DNA of 64,000 nt, taken from the NCBI RefSeq assembly GCF_015390235.1, contig NZ_VUOH01000002.1, positions 868,001 through 932,000 on the forward strand, written 5' to 3'. The notes beneath the pieces were generated by a model, which saw only the letters and a list, made by a program, of their open reading frames with translations, was not told where the DNA came from and did no database searches. This stretch comes from Quadrisphaera sp. INWT6. Its GTDB lineage: Bacteria; Actinomycetota; Actinomycetes; Actinomycetales; Quadrisphaeraceae. This document shows positions 56,253 through 64,000 of this stretch, in pieces; positions within the stretch are counted from its first letter, which is position 1; the number at the start of each line of letters is the position of its first letter. Made by a program: the position numbers and the translations under genes.

Positions 56253-56657
56253 GTGGCTCCCGACCGGGCGGCTGGGCGGGGGCTGCGCGTCGAGCTCGAC
56301 CGCGGCCCCGGCGCCGCCGCGCCCTGGCAGCAGGTGCACGACCAGGTGGTCGCCGCCGTCGACGACGGCGCGCTCTCCCCCGGTGACCGCCTGCCCACGG
56401 TGCGCGGGCTCGCCGAGCAGCTGGGCGTCTCCGCCGGGACGGTGGCGCGCGCCTACCGGGCGCTGGAGGCCTCCGACGTGGTGGCCACCGCCAGCCGCGC
56501 CGGCACCGCGGTGCGCGACCGCACGGCGCCCCGCGGCGACGCCGCGGCCCGCGGTGCCGCGGCGGCGCTCGCGCAGGAGGCGGTGGCCGCGGGGCTGGAC
56601 GACGAGGCCGCGCTGTCGCTGCTGCGCGGCGCGCTGGCGGTGGCGCGGGGGCGCTGA
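56253..56657 (+). CDS. GntR-family regulator, YtrA-like, HTH only
   Basis: A 134-aa protein. A winged helix-turn-helix of the GntR type is clear (PWQQVHDQVVAAVDDGALSPGDRLPTVRGLAEQLGVSAGTVARAYRALEASDVV). It is followed by only a short Ala/Arg-rich helical tail, so there is no large effector domain. This fits the YtrA subfamily. GTG 56253 overlaps the weak GAGG that would initiate it. It follows mscR-MBL and may control that operon, possibly through the repeat at 54366. Confidence 0.82.
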   Translation: MAPDRAAGRGLRVELDRGPGAAAPWQQVHDQVVAAVDDGALSPGDRLPTVRGLAEQLGVSAGTVARAYRALEASDVVATASRAGTAVRDRTAPRGDAAARGAAAALAQEAVAAGLDDEAALSLLRGALAVARGR

Positions 56658-56708
56658 CCGGGGTGCCCCCGCGGGCCGCCGGGGGCGCCTGAGCGGGCCG
56701 AGCAGCAC

Positions 56709-56750
56709 GGCGGCCGCCGTCCGCACCGGTCGGTGCGGGCGGCGGCCGCC
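56709..56750. terminator. Bidirectional terminator between GntR and ferritin-like genes
   Basis: A GC-rich 20-bp stem (left arm 56709-56728, right arm 56731-56750) with one G-T pair, lying between convergent stop codons at 56657 and 56765. The actual loop must be larger than the 2-base centre. Confidence 0.75.
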
Positions 56751-56764
56751 GTGGCCGGGGCCCG

Positions 56765-57718
56765 TCAGGTGGTGGTGAAGCGGGCGTCCTCGTTGTTGGT
56801 GCCGGCCGGGAAGAAGCCGCCGGAGCGGACCCCCTGCGCCGGGTTCAGGTAGGCGATGTTGTGCACCTGCTGCGGCGTGCGGCTGAAGGCGATCGCGTTG
56901 CCGTCCACGGGGGTGATGTTGATGCGGCCGCTCTTGCCCTGGGAGACGCCCTGGTCGAGGTCCGTCTTCCCGTCGAGCGAGTCGCGCGCGTCGGAGATCT
57001 TGTTCGCGGCGTCGGACAGGCCCTCGGTGTAGATGACGGTCCGCACGGCGCCCGCGTGGTACGCCTCGACGGCCAGGATGCCGGCCGCGGCGTCCAGGTA
57101 CGTCTTGCTGCTGATCAGGGGGGCGCCGCCCTTGTAGGCCGTGACGCCGACGTCCTCGAACAGGAAGGCGCCGAGCAGGAAGCTCGTGTCGTCCGCGAAC
57201 GCGTCGAAGGACTGCCCGTCCTTGATGAGGCCGGCGGCCTTGGCGGCGGCGTTGAAGGCGCCGGTGAAGTCGATCGCCGGCCGGGCCACGGCGGCCCCGC
57301 CCAGCGCCCCGCGGAGGAACTTCACGTGGGCGATCTCGTCGTTCGCGATCTCCTCGGCGATGCCGCGGACGAGCTTGCTCTTGAACTCGACCTTGCGGCC
57401 GCCGTTGACGTCGCCGCGGGCGCAGACGCCCGTGGTCAGCCCGTCGTCGAGGCCCCGTCCGTAGAAGGCGCGCGAGTAGAACTCCGCCTCCAGGTACTCG
57501 AGGTTCAGGGCGAAGTTGAGGATGGCGCCGTCGCTGATGGCGCCTCCGCCGTCACCGCCGCCGCCCTTGTTGCCGGTCGCCGCGGCCGGCGAGGCGAGCG
57601 CCGTGGCGCCGACCACTCCGAGGCCCGCGACACCGGCGGTGCGCAGGAACGCGCGCCGGTCGGCGCCGTTCTCGGCGCTGCGGCTGATCATGTCCGTGAC
57701 GAGCTTGTTCCCGAACAC
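56765..57718 (-). CDS. Tat-exported ferritin-like domain protein
   Basis: A 317-aa protein. The N-terminus has a twin-arginine signal ([10 protein letters not shown] then a hydrophobic stretch and ASPAAATG), so it is exported folded. A ferritin-2 type four-helix domain begins [25 protein letters not shown], with further Glu/His residues in [18 protein letters not shown] and [17 protein letters not shown]. Related proteins include desiccation-associated PCC13-62. Iron storage is not established for this family. GTG 57718 has GGGAG 6 bases upstream. It is divergent from sodA, suggesting a shared oxidative or drying stress role. Confidence 0.83.
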   Translation of the reverse strand: MFGNKLVTDMISRSAENGADRRAFLRTAGVAGLGVVGATALASPAAATGNKGGGGDGGGAISDGAILNFALNLEYLEAEFYSRAFYGRGLDDGLTTGVCARGDVNGGRKVEFKSKLVRGIAEEIANDEIAHVKFLRGALGGAAVARPAIDFTGAFNAAAKAAGLIKDGQSFDAFADDTSFLLGAFLFEDVGVTAYKGGAPLISSKTYLDAAAGILAVEAYHAGAVRTVIYTEGLSDAANKISDARDSLDGKTDLDQGVSQGKSGRINITPVDGNAIAFSRTPQQVHNIAYLNPAQGVRSGGFFPAGTNNEDARFTTT

Positions 57719-58030
57719 GTGCTCTCCCTCTTCGAAGGCTGGGGGGTCGTCCTCGGCCCCCGCTGGCGCCACCCGTTCGGCGCAGCAGCGCCGGAGGATG
57801 GGGCCAGATGGGGGGAATCTGCCCCGAACCGGACGAAAAGGCACGACCAGGGCGCTCTCCGCCTCGAAGGGGAGACGCCGAGGGCACCCCGGTGTTGCCC
57901 GTCCTCGGGGTCGGCGGAATGCTCGGAGGGGACGGCGCACCCCGCGGCTCCGAGCCGTGCGGGGGCGGCGCACCTGACGGGCCGACCGGCACCCCTCGCG
58001 CCGGGCGGCGACTGCGACGAGGAGGAGCTC
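57719..58030. other. 312-bp divergent spacer, ferritin-like / sodA
   Basis: No ORF with coding character is seen. The spacer holds the ribosome-binding sites of both genes (GGGAGAG on the minus strand and GAGGAG on the plus strand). It also holds an imperfect hairpin at 57800-57825 (GGGGCCAGAT with ATCTGCCCC, one bulge, 7-base loop). No promoter hexamers could be assigned. Confidence 0.6.
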
Positions 58031-58657
58031 ATGGCGGACTACGTCCTGCCCGACCTGCCCTACGACTACAGCGCCCTCGAGCCGCACATCAGCGGCGCGA
58101 TCATGCAGCTGCACCACGACAAGCACCACGCCACCTACGTGGCCGGCGCCAACACCGCGCTGGAGCAGATGGCGGAGGCCCGCGAGAAGGACAGCTTCGG
58201 CTCCATCACCGGGCTGGAGAAGAACCTCGCCTTCAACCTCGGCGGGCACATCAACCACTCGATCTTCTGGCCGAACATGTCCCCGGACGGCGGCGACAAG
58301 CCCGTCGGCGACCTGGCCGCGGCGGTCGACGAGTTCTTCGGCTCCTTCGACGGCTTCCGCGCGCACTTCACCGCGAACGCCCTCGGCATCCAGGGCTCCG
58401 GCTGGTCGATCCTCGCGTGGGACTCCGTGGGCCAGCGCCTCGTCATCGTGCAGCTGTACGACCAGCAGGGCAACGTCCCGGTGAGCCTCGTGCCGGTCCT
58501 CATGCTGGACATGTGGGAGCACGCGTTCTACCTGGACTACAAGAACGTGAAGCCTGACTACGTCAAGGCGTGGTGGAACGTCGTCAACTGGGCCGACGTC
58601 GCCGCGCGCTTCGAGGTGGCCCGCACCAGGACCTCGGGCCTGGTCGTCCCCGCCTGA
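58031..58657 (+). CDS. sodA: Superoxide dismutase (Fe/Mn type)
   Basis: A 208-aa cytosolic Fe/Mn superoxide dismutase. Metal ligands are His in [13 protein letters not shown], His in [11 protein letters not shown], and Asp and His in [14 protein letters not shown]. The substitution pattern [13 protein letters not shown] and QLYDQQGN is typical of actinobacterial enzymes, but metal choice cannot be assigned by eye. ATG 58031 has GAGGAG 4 bases upstream. It ends at a strong hairpin shared with the ispF side. Confidence 0.95.
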   Translation: MADYVLPDLPYDYSALEPHISGAIMQLHHDKHHATYVAGANTALEQMAEAREKDSFGSITGLEKNLAFNLGGHINHSIFWPNMSPDGGDKPVGDLAAAVDEFFGSFDGFRAHFTANALGIQGSGWSILAWDSVGQRLVIVQLYDQQGNVPVSLVPVLMLDMWEHAFYLDYKNVKPDYVKAWWNVVNWADVAARFEVARTRTSGLVVPA

Positions 58658-58671
58658 CGCCCCGCCTCCCC

Positions 58672-58705
58672 AGGAGGGCTCCCGGCGGTCGGCGGGGGCC
58701 CTCCT
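58672..58705. terminator. Terminator between sodA and ispF
   Basis: AGGAGGGC (58672-58679) and GCCCTCCT (58698-58705) pair perfectly, extended by CCCG/CGGG around an 8-base loop. It lies between convergent stops, so it can serve both. Confidence 0.75.
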
Positions 58706-58711
58706 GCGGGG

Positions 58712-59200
58712 TCAGCGGGTGACGACGAGGGCGGTGGCGATCGCCGCCACGCCCTCGCCCCGGCCGGTGAGGCCCAGGGCGTCCGTGGTGGTGCCGGAGA
58801 CCGACACGGGGGCACCGCAGGCCGCGGACAGGGCCGCCTCGGCCTCCGCCCGGCGGGTGCCGACCTTGGGGCGGTTGCCGACCACCTGCACGGCGACGTT
58901 GCCGATCTCGTAGCCGGCCTCCCGCACGCGGCGCGCCGCCTCGGCGAGCAGGACGACGCCGGCCGCCCCCGCCCACTGCGGCTCCGCGGTGCCGAAGTGC
59001 GCGCCCAGGTCGCCGATGCCCGCGGCCGAGAACAGGGCGTCGCACGCGGCGTGCGCGGCGACGTCGGCGTCGGAGTGGCCCGCCAGCCCCCGCTCCCCCG
59101 GCCAGTGGAGCCCGGCCACGTGCAGCGGCCGCTCGGACCCCTCGGGGGCGACGGCGTGGACGTCGACGCCCACACCGACGCGGGGCAGCGGGGCGCTCAC
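58712..59200 (-). CDS. ispF: 2-C-methyl-D-erythritol 2,4-cyclodiphosphate synthase
   Basis: A 162-aa MEP-pathway enzyme. Zinc ligands are in GVDVHAV (D-x-H) and the second His in [27 protein letters not shown] near the C-terminus is the conserved signature. The product feeds isopentenyl diphosphate synthesis. GTG 59200 overlaps the ispD stop (GTGA), so the genes are coupled though not fused. Confidence 0.95.
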   Translation of the reverse strand: MSAPLPRVGVGVDVHAVAPEGSERPLHVAGLHWPGERGLAGHSDADVAAHAACDALFSAAGIGDLGAHFGTAEPQWAGAAGVVLLAEAARRVREAGYEIGNVAVQVVGNRPKVGTRRAEAEAALSAACGAPVSVSGTTTDALGLTGRGEGVAAIATALVVTR

Positions 59201-59934
59201 AGCGGGTCTCCGGCGCGCTCGCGCGCGAGCAGGGCCGACGCCACCAGCAGGTCGACGGGACGGGTCACCTTGAGGGCCTCCTCGTGGCCGGGGACGACGT
59301 GGACGCGGGCCCCGAACAGCTCGACCAGGGACGCGTCGTCGGTGACCGCCAGGGCTGCCTCGGGGGCGTCGCCTCCGGCGGCGGTGGCGTGGGCCCGCTC
59401 GAGCACGTCGCGGCGGAAGCCCTGCGGCGTCTGGACCAGGCGGAGCACCGCCCTGTCGAGCTGGACGCTGCCCGCCTCCCCGCTCGAGCCGGGGAGGCCC
59501 GTGGAGCGGACGGTGTCGGTCACGGCGAGACCGGGCACGACGGCCTCGTGGCCCGCGGCGACGGCAGCGGCGACGTCGGCGACCTGGGCCGGCGGGGTGA
59601 GGCAGCGCGCGGCGTCGTGCACGAGGACGACGTCGACGCCGGCGTCGAGCGCGGCGATCCCGGCGGCCACGGAGGACCGGCGGTCCGCTCCCCCGGGCAC
59701 CGCGCGGACGGCAGCGGCTCCGGCGCCGGGTACCCCGGCGACCAGGGCCAGCGCCTCGCCCTCGCGCCCAGCGGGCACGACGAGCACGAGCTGGTCGACG
59801 GCCCCGGAGCGCAGGACGCGCTCCGCGGCGTGGACGAGCAGCTCACGACCCTCGAGGAGCACGAAGGCCTTCGGTGCCCCCGCCGCCAACCGGGTGCCTG
59901 ACCCGGCGGCGACGAGGACGCAGGCGGTGCTCAG
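59197..59934 (-). CDS. ispD: 2-C-methyl-D-erythritol 4-phosphate cytidylyltransferase, CTG start
   Basis: A MEP-pathway nucleotidyltransferase forming CDP-ME. The essential N-terminal loop [37 protein letters not shown] and VTDDASL are present. The GSGTRL loop lies before the first canonical start codon, TTG 59889. The frame can be extended only to a CTG at 59934, which overlaps the carD stop as CTGA. A 245-aa product from CTG restores the full loop. A CTG start or a single-base error (GTGA or ATGA in other operon junctions) would both explain it. TTG 59889 would give an enzyme lacking its CTP loop. Confidence 0.88.
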   Translation of the reverse strand: MSTACVLVAAGSGTRLAAGAPKAFVLLEGRELLVHAAERVLRSGAVDQLVLVVPAGREGEALALVAGVPGAGAAAVRAVPGGADRRSSVAAGIAALDAGVDVVLVHDAARCLTPPAQVADVAAAVAAGHEAVVPGLAVTDTVRSTGLPGSSGEAGSVQLDRAVLRLVQTPQGFRRDVLERAHATAAGGDAPEAALAVTDDASLVELFGARVHVVPGHEEALKVTRPVDLLVASALLARERAGDPL

Positions 59935-60413
59935 CTGGCGAGGACCTCGTCGAGGAGGGCCTCGGCGCGGGCCTCTTCGGTCTTCTCCGCGAGCGCGAGC
60001 TCGGAGACGAGGATCTGGCGGGCCTTGGCGAGCATGCGCTTCTCGCCGGCCGACAGGCCGCGGTCCTGGTCGCGGCGGTACAGGTCGCGCACGACCTCGG
60101 CCACCTTGATGACGTCACCGGAGGCGAGCTTTTCGAGGTTGGCCTTGTAGCGGCGCGACCAGTTGGTCGGCTCCTCGGTGTAGGGCTGGCGCAGGACGCC
60201 GAACACCCTGTCCACACCGGCCTTGTCGACGACGTCGCGGACGCCGACGAGGTCGCAGTTCTCCGCGGGCACCTCGATGGTCAGGTCTCCCTGGGCCACC
60301 TTGAGGCGGAGGTACATCTTCTCCTCGCCGCGGATCGTGCGGTTCTTGATCTCTTCGATGAGGGCCGCCCCGTGGTGGGGGTAGACGACCGTCTCGCCGA
60401 CCTTGAATGCCAT
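59931..60413 (-). CDS. carD: CarD-family transcriptional regulator
   Basis: A 160-aa RNA polymerase-binding factor. The N-terminal Tudor-like RNAP interaction domain starts [22 protein letters not shown]. The C-terminal helical DNA-binding domain contains [45 protein letters not shown], including the conserved Trp that wedges the -10 fork. CarD stabilises open complexes at rRNA and other promoters. ATG 60413 has GGGGAG 6-7 bases upstream. It leads carD-ispD-ispF, as in mycobacteria and Streptomyces. Confidence 0.95.
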   Translation of the reverse strand: MAFKVGETVVYPHHGAALIEEIKNRTIRGEEKMYLRLKVAQGDLTIEVPAENCDLVGVRDVVDKAGVDRVFGVLRQPYTEEPTNWSRRYKANLEKLASGDVIKVAEVVRDLYRRDQDRGLSAGEKRMLAKARQILVSELALAEKTEEARAEALLDEVLAS

Positions 60414-60438
60414 CAGCAGCTCCCCTTTCGCGACCCCC

Positions 60439-60444
60439 AGAATA
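60439..60444 (-). promoter_or_regulatory. Candidate -10 of carD
   Basis: TATTCT on the minus strand within the AT-richest stretch of the spacer. It is preceded by TGG and would give a leader of about 20 nt. No -35 is recognisable. Confidence 0.4.
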
Positions 60445-60503
60445 CCACGGCGCGAGGCTGCCCCCCGCCGGTCCGCAGAGCGTTCGCGCTGGTCAGAGCC
60501 GTG

Positions 60504-60559
60504 CAGGTCACAGGCGGGGAGCCACCCCGCAGGGCCCGCCGGGGTTGACAGGTCACAGG
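60504..60559. repeat. 11-bp direct repeat in the carD/lipoprotein spacer
   Basis: CAGGTCACAGG occurs at 60504-60514 and again at 60549-60559, 45 bp apart. On the other strand each contains TGTGA. It may be a regulatory half-site repeated on one face of the DNA. Confidence 0.45.
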
Positions 60560-60595
60560 TCGGCGTGCTGCGCGGGCGCCGGAGGCCGGCGCCGG

Positions 60596-60601
60596 TAGGC
60601 T
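60596..60601 (+). promoter_or_regulatory. Candidate -10 of the LpqE-like gene (leaderless)
   Basis: TAGGCT followed by 7 bases and GTG 60609. It has the same hexamer and spacing as the DUF4177 promoter candidate at 32017. Confidence 0.5.
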
Positions 60602-60608
60602 CCGCCGC

Positions 60609-61238
60609 GTGCACCTGACTCGACGCGCCCTGGCCGTGAGCGCGATGGCGCTGTCGGCGCTCGCCACGGCCTCCGGCTGCACGGCGACCAACGCCCAGCA
60701 GACCGCTGAGCCCTACTCCCCCGGCGCGGCCGCGGCCACCACGGTGGGCGCGGTGCACGTGGCCGGCCTGTTCGTGGCCACCGACGGAGACGGCCCCGCC
60801 GCGCTGGTCGCGCGCATCGTCAACTCCGGCGACGACGCCGCCTCCGTGGAGATCTCCGACGAGGGCGACTCGGGCCTGCGCGGCAGCTTCACGGTCGAGC
60901 CGTCGGCCACCCTCGACGTCGGCCCCGGCGGCGAGCAGGTCCGCGTGCCCGACCTGGCCGCCACCCCGGGGCAGGTGCTGCAGATGAGCATCTCCACCGG
61001 CGGCAGCTCCACCACCCTGGCCGTCCCGGTCCTGGACGGCACGCTGGAGCAGTACGCCCCGTACGTGCCCACCGCCACGCCCACGTCCAGCCCCACCGCC
61101 TCGGTGACCTCCTCGCCGACCGCCACGGGCACGCGCACCGGGTCCCCCACCGCGTCGGGCTCGCCGTCGGCCAGCTCGTCCGCCTCCCGCACGCCCTCGC
61201 CGGGCGCCTCGACGACCGACGCCGAGGGCGAGGGCTGA
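60609..61238 (+). CDS. LpqE-like secreted lipoprotein
   Basis: A 209-aa exported lipoprotein. A basic n-region and hydrophobic stretch lead to the lipobox ATASGC with Cys at about residue 24. A beta-rich domain ([37 protein letters not shown]) spans about residues 45-150, followed by a Ser/Thr/Pro-rich tail. Position divergent from carD matches M. tuberculosis lpqE (Rv3584). The beta domain resembles LpqE and copper-chaperone-type secreted domains, but no metal motif is obvious. GTG 60609 appears leaderless. Confidence 0.78.
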   Translation: MHLTRRALAVSAMALSALATASGCTATNAQQTAEPYSPGAAAATTVGAVHVAGLFVATDGDGPAALVARIVNSGDDAASVEISDEGDSGLRGSFTVEPSATLDVGPGGEQVRVPDLAATPGQVLQMSISTGGSSTTLAVPVLDGTLEQYAPYVPTATPTSSPTASVTSSPTATGTRTGSPTASGSPSASSSASRTPSPGASTTDAEGEG

Positions 61239-61266
61239 CCGGCCCGTCCCCCGGCGCCCGGGCGCA

Positions 61267-61307
61267 CGACGAGGGCCCCGGAGGCAGCGCCTCCGGGGCC
61301 CTCGTCG
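61267..61307. terminator. Bidirectional terminator between LpqE-like gene and regX3
   Basis: Perfect 19-bp arms (61267-61285 and 61289-61307, beginning CGACGAGGGCCCCGGAGGC) around a 3-base centre, between convergent stop codons. No T tract follows. Confidence 0.8.
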
Positions 61308-61320
61308 CACCCGCCGCGGC

Positions 61321-62010
61321 TCAGGCGGCGGGCGCCTCGACCTTGTAGCCGAGCCCGCGGACCGTGACCAGGAAGCGCGGGTCGGAGGGGTCCTCCTCGA
61401 CCTTCGCGCGCAGGCGCTTGACGTGGACGTCGAGCGTCTTGGTGTCGCCCACGTAGTCCGAGCCCCACACCCTGTCGATCAGCTGCCCCCGGGTCAGCAC
61501 GCGACCCGCGTTGCGCAGCAGCAGCTCCAGCAGCTCGAACTCCTTCAGCGGGAGCCGCACGGCCTCGCCGCGCACCGTCACCACGTGGCGGTCGACGTCC
61601 ATGCGCACCGGGCCGACCTCGACGGCCGAGGGCACCAGGTCCTCCGGCTCCGACCGCCGCCGCAGGACGGCCCGGACCCGGGCGAGCAGCTCGCGCGCCG
61701 AGTACGGCTTGGTGACGTAGTCGTCGGCGCCGAGCTCCAGGCCCACCACGACGTCGACCTCGGAGTCCTTGGCCGTGAGCATGATCACGGGGACGGCGCT
61801 GCGCGTGCGCAGCTGGCGGCACACCTCCGTGCCGGGGATCCCCGGGAGCATGAGGTCGAGCAGCACCAGGTCGGCGCCGCCGCGGTCGAACGCCGCCAGC
61901 GCCGTCGGCCCGTCGGCCGCCACCTCCACCTCGTAGCCCTCCCGCCGCAGCAGGTAGGACAGCGGGTCGCTGAACGACTCCTCGTCCTCGACCAGCAGAA
62001 CCCTCGTCAT
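61321..62010 (-). CDS. regX3: Phosphate-responsive response regulator, RegX3/PhoP type
   Basis: A 229-aa OmpR-family response regulator. The receiver has acidic LVEDEESF, phospho-acceptor Asp in [10 protein letters not shown] (about residue 52), TAKD and the conserved Lys in [14 protein letters not shown]. The winged helix ends with [29 protein letters not shown] and [14 protein letters not shown] 62010 overlaps the histidine kinase stop (ATGA). Gene order phoU - senX3 - regX3 identifies the phosphate system. RegX3 is the mycobacterial name, PhoP the Streptomyces one. Confidence 0.93.
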   Translation of the reverse strand: MTRVLLVEDEESFSDPLSYLLRREGYEVEVAADGPTALAAFDRGGADLVLLDLMLPGIPGTEVCRQLRTRSAVPVIMLTAKDSEVDVVVGLELGADDYVTKPYSARELLARVRAVLRRRSEPEDLVPSAVEVGPVRMDVDRHVVTVRGEAVRLPLKEFELLELLLRNAGRVLTRGQLIDRVWGSDYVGDTKTLDVHVKRLRAKVEEDPSDPRFLVTVRGLGYKVEAPAA

Positions 62011-63185
62011 CGTGCCGACTCCTCCTGCTCGGTGCCGGCGGCCGCGCGCACGGGCCGCCTCGGGGGTGCCTGCGGCACCCTCAGCGTGAACGTGGAGCCC
62101 TGCCCCTCCTGGCTCCACAGCTGCACGTCGCCCCCGTGGCCGGCGGCGACGTGCTTGACGATGCTCAGCCCCAGGCCGGTGCCCCCCGTGACGCGCGAGC
62201 GCGCGGGGTCGACCCGGTAGAACCGCTCGAAGATGCGCTCGCGGTCGGCGGGGGCGATGCCCAGCCCCTGGTCGCTGACGGAGACCTCGACGAGCCCGGC
62301 GGCCTCGTCGAGGCGCACCCCGACGGCCACCCGGGTGCCGGCGTCGGAGTAGCGGATGGCGTTGTCGACGAGGTTGCGCACCGCCGTGGTGAGCAGCTCG
62401 GCGTCGCCGACGACCTCCAGGCCGGTCTCGGCGCCCGTCTCCAGCGCGATCCCCCGCGCCCCCGCGGTGGTGCTGCACCTGTCGACGGCCTCGGCGACGA
62501 CGTCGTCGACGTCCACGCGCTCCGCGGCGGCCAGCGGCTCGCCGTCCTGCAGGCGCGACAGCTCGACGACGTCGTGGACGAGCACCGCCAGCCGCCGCGC
62601 CTCCACGCCCATCCGGGTGGCGAAGCGCCGCACGGCCTCCGGGTCGTCGGCGGCGTCGGCCATCGCCTCGGCCAGCACCGACACGGCGCCCACCGGGGTC
62701 TTGAGCTCGTGCCCGACGTTGACCACGAAGTCGCGGCGGACCTGCTCCAGGCGCCGGGCCTCGGTGCGGTCGCTGCCCAGGACCACGACGTGCAGCGGCC
62801 CGAGCGGCGCGACGCGCACCGACAGGGAGCGGCGGGCGCCCCCGGCCGCGGGCACCCTCAGGTCGACGTCGACCTCGCGGACCTCGCCGTCGGCGCGCAC
62901 GGCGCGCGCGGCGGCGAGGAGGTCGGGCTCGACGAGGGCGGCGCGCCGCACGAGCCCGACGGCGTGCGCCGCCGGCGAGGCGCGGACCACGGCGTCGGAG
63001 ACGTCGAGCACCACCGCGGGGCCGCCGAGCACCGCGAGCAGCTCGGGGACGCCCGCGGGGAGGTCGTCGGGGTCGGGCTGGGGGTCCGGCGCCGCCCTGG
63101 CCCCGTCGCCGTGCCGGACGGCGAGGGCGACGAGGCATCCCACGACCAGCCCCAGCAGGGCGGCCACCACCACGGAGGCCTGCAC
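62007..63185 (-). CDS. senX3: Phosphate-sensing histidine kinase, SenX3/PhoR type
   Basis: A 392-aa sensor kinase. One or two N-terminal helices (about 5-27) precede a PAS-like region, HisKA with phospho-acceptor His in NVGHELKTPVGAV, and HATPase motifs LVDNAIRYSDAG, VSDQGLGIAP and GTGLGLSIVKHVA. Only a short extracytoplasmic part is present, as in SenX3, so it probably senses through PhoU and the Pst transporter. Start GTG 63185 is preferred because TAGTGT lies 7 bases upstream; GTG 63194 in the same frame is the alternative. Confidence 0.92.
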   Translation of the reverse strand: MQASVVVAALLGLVVGCLVALAVRHGDGARAAPDPQPDPDDLPAGVPELLAVLGGPAVVLDVSDAVVRASPAAHAVGLVRRAALVEPDLLAAARAVRADGEVREVDVDLRVPAAGGARRSLSVRVAPLGPLHVVVLGSDRTEARRLEQVRRDFVVNVGHELKTPVGAVSVLAEAMADAADDPEAVRRFATRMGVEARRLAVLVHDVVELSRLQDGEPLAAAERVDVDDVVAEAVDRCSTTAGARGIALETGAETGLEVVGDAELLTTAVRNLVDNAIRYSDAGTRVAVGVRLDEAAGLVEVSVSDQGLGIAPADRERIFERFYRVDPARSRVTGGTGLGLSIVKHVAAGHGGDVQLWSQEGQGSTFTLRVPQAPPRRPVRAAAGTEQEESAR

Positions 63186-63192
63186 GTCCGCC

Positions 63193-63198
63193 ACACTA
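63193..63198 (-). promoter_or_regulatory. Candidate -10 of senX3 (leaderless)
   Basis: TAGTGT on the minus strand followed by 7 bases and GTG 63185. It lies about 60 bp from the PHO-box-like array. Confidence 0.45.
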
Positions 63199-63258
63199 GG
63201 GCCGCCCGGGGACCCCCCGGGGCCGACCGGGTGGACCGCGGGGCCCGTCCGGGGTCCG

Positions 63259-63302
63259 GTTCGCCACCTGTTCACCCGGGCACCTGGCGCTGTTCACCGC
63301 GG
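63259..63302. promoter_or_regulatory. PHO box: four 11-bp direct repeat units
   Basis: GTTCGCC (63259), GTTCACC (63270), CACCTGG (63281, degenerate) and GTTCACC (63292) each begin an 11-bp unit with no gaps. This is the architecture and consensus (GTTCACC plus 4 bases) of Streptomyces PhoP boxes. The array sits in the spacer between senX3-regX3 and phoU and so probably mediates autoregulation and phoU control by RegX3/PhoP. Confidence 0.75.
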
Positions 63303-63408
63303 GGCGCCAGGCTCGTCGGGCCGCGCCGCGCGCCCCCGCGCACCGGCCCTCCGCAAGCCCTCCGCGGGCCCACCGGCCCCACCCGCCCGTCGTCAGGAGA
63401 AGACCCCC

Positions 63409-64000
63409 GTGCGCGACCTCTTCCACTCCGAGCTCGACCAGCTCGCCGAGCGCCTCCAGGAGATGTGCGGGCTCGTGGGCGCCGCCATGGGCAGCGCCAC
63501 CCGCGCCCTGCTGGCCGCCGACGTGCGCCTGGCCGAGAGCGTCATCGCCGCCGACGTGCAGATCGACGAGGCGCAGCGCGAGCTCGACGAGCGCGCCGTC
63601 GCGATCCTCGCCCGCCAGGCCCCGGTGGCCACCGACCTGCGCGTCGTCGTGGCGTCGCTGCGCATGAGCTCCAGCCTGGAGCGCATGGGCGACCTCGCCC
63701 GCCACGTCGCCCTGCTGGCCCGCCTGCGCTACCCGCAGAAGGCGGTCCCGGCCGACCTCGAGCTGACCTTCGCGGAGATGGGCGCCACCGCCCAGCGCAT
63801 CGCCTCCAAGGCCGGTCGCGTCATCGCCACGCGCGACCTGGCGCTGGCCGCCGAGCTGGCGAAGGACGACGACGCCCTGGACGACCTGCACCGCCAGGTC
63901 TTCGCGGCGCTGTCCTCGCCGTCGTGGAGCTCCTCGGCCGAGACCACCGCCGACGTCACCCTCGCCAGCCGCTTCTACGAGCGCTACGGCGACCACGCCG
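63409..64000 (+). CDS. phoU: Phosphate transport regulator PhoU (partial)
   Basis: The first 197 residues are in the window, with no stop reached. The two-bundle PhoU pattern is clear: VRDLFHSELDQLAERLQEMCGLVG and the E/D-rich metal sites around RMSSSLERMGDLARHVA. The second repeat ends in LASRFYERYGDHA. It signals phosphate status to the kinase and the Pst transporter. GTG 63409 has AGGAGA 9 bases upstream and follows the PHO-box array. The end lies beyond the window. Confidence 0.93.
   Translation, partial: MRDLFHSELDQLAERLQEMCGLVGAAMGSATRALLAADVRLAESVIAADVQIDEAQRELDERAVAILARQAPVATDLRVVVASLRMSSSLERMGDLARHVALLARLRYPQKAVPADLELTFAEMGATAQRIASKAGRVIATRDLALAAELAKDDDALDDLHRQVFAALSSPSWSSSAETTADVTLASRFYERYGDHA

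Noticed and set aside
60545..60550. TTGACA as the -35 of the LpqE-like gene
   Set aside because: It lies about 45 bp upstream of the candidate -10, far beyond the normal spacing.

Overview
The window is very G+C-rich (third codon positions nearly all G or C), gene-dense and free of prophage or IS elements. Gene content and order are those of an actinobacterial core chromosome: sigK/rskA, bldG, wblA/whiB4-type WhiB, carD, senX3/regX3, a K+-independent proton pyrophosphatase and mycothiol-linked enzymes. From memory, the first 40 kb follows the same order as Mycobacterium tuberculosis about Rv3644c-Rv3683 and Streptomyces coelicolor about SCO3540-SCO3581. The last 15 kb matches the rlmB/cysS - ispF/ispD/carD - phoRP/phoU block. 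A high-GC actinomycete such as a member of the Kineosporiaceae would fit, but this is inference only.

Layout. 0-13.3 kb (mostly minus strand): lipoprotein start, holB, an MFS-thymidylate kinase fusion, rskA-sigK, topA, a PAP2 phosphatase, a class I methyltransferase and hppA. 13.4-17.3 kb: a BldG-type anti-anti-sigma factor with its ATPase-like partner, divergent from a DECH-box/DUF1998 helicase and a small membrane protein. 17.3-22.0 kb: a Flp/Tad pilus locus in two minus-strand operons (cpaE-tadA-tadB-tadC and DUF4244-tadE-tadE-like). 22.2-26.3 kb: acetate uptake and activation (DUF485, actP, acs). 26.4-32 kb: Holin-X protein, ephE-like hydrolase, marP, Nudix, nth, crp, RidA and DUF4177. 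32-40.5 kb: two ArsA/Get3-like ATPases, whiB, a class A penicillin-binding protein, a CNT nucleoside transporter, YqeY and a metallophosphoesterase. 40.5-46.3 kb: tRNA-Pro(CGG), an APC permease, asd-lysC and a DUF4032 protein. 46.2-49.2 kb: two overlapping cyclic-di-GMP genes. 49.2-51.8 kb: rlmB and cysS. 51.9-58.7 kb: an accessory block (APC permease, proline iminopeptidase, mscR-MBL-GntR, Tat ferritin-like protein, superoxide dismutase) separating cysS from ispF. 58.7-64 kb: ispF-ispD-carD, an LpqE-like lipoprotein, regX3-senX3 and the start of phoU.

Two features recur. Many genes within operons overlap by four bases (GTGA or ATGA), which implies translational coupling. Many first genes of transcription units carry a TANNNT (or CAGACT) hexamer exactly 6-7 bases before the start codon, which suggests leaderless mRNAs. 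Three genes (an ArsA-like ATPase, the penicillin-binding protein and one permease) are each broken by a single-base indel in a G or C run. These are probably sequencing errors.

No wholly new multi-gene system was found. The strongest leads are regulatory: a near-identical 43-44 bp element upstream of both Tad operons; a four-unit PHO-box-like array between senX3 and phoU; a CTTGACC-N4-CTTGAC repeat before both the acetate and mycothiol operons; a SigK-like promoter before sigK; helically phased 11-bp repeats beside bldG; and long intergenic palindromes. Other leads are an ispD with no canonical start codon, an ephE-like hydrolase lacking its nucleophile, and a BldG partner lacking its N-box asparagine.
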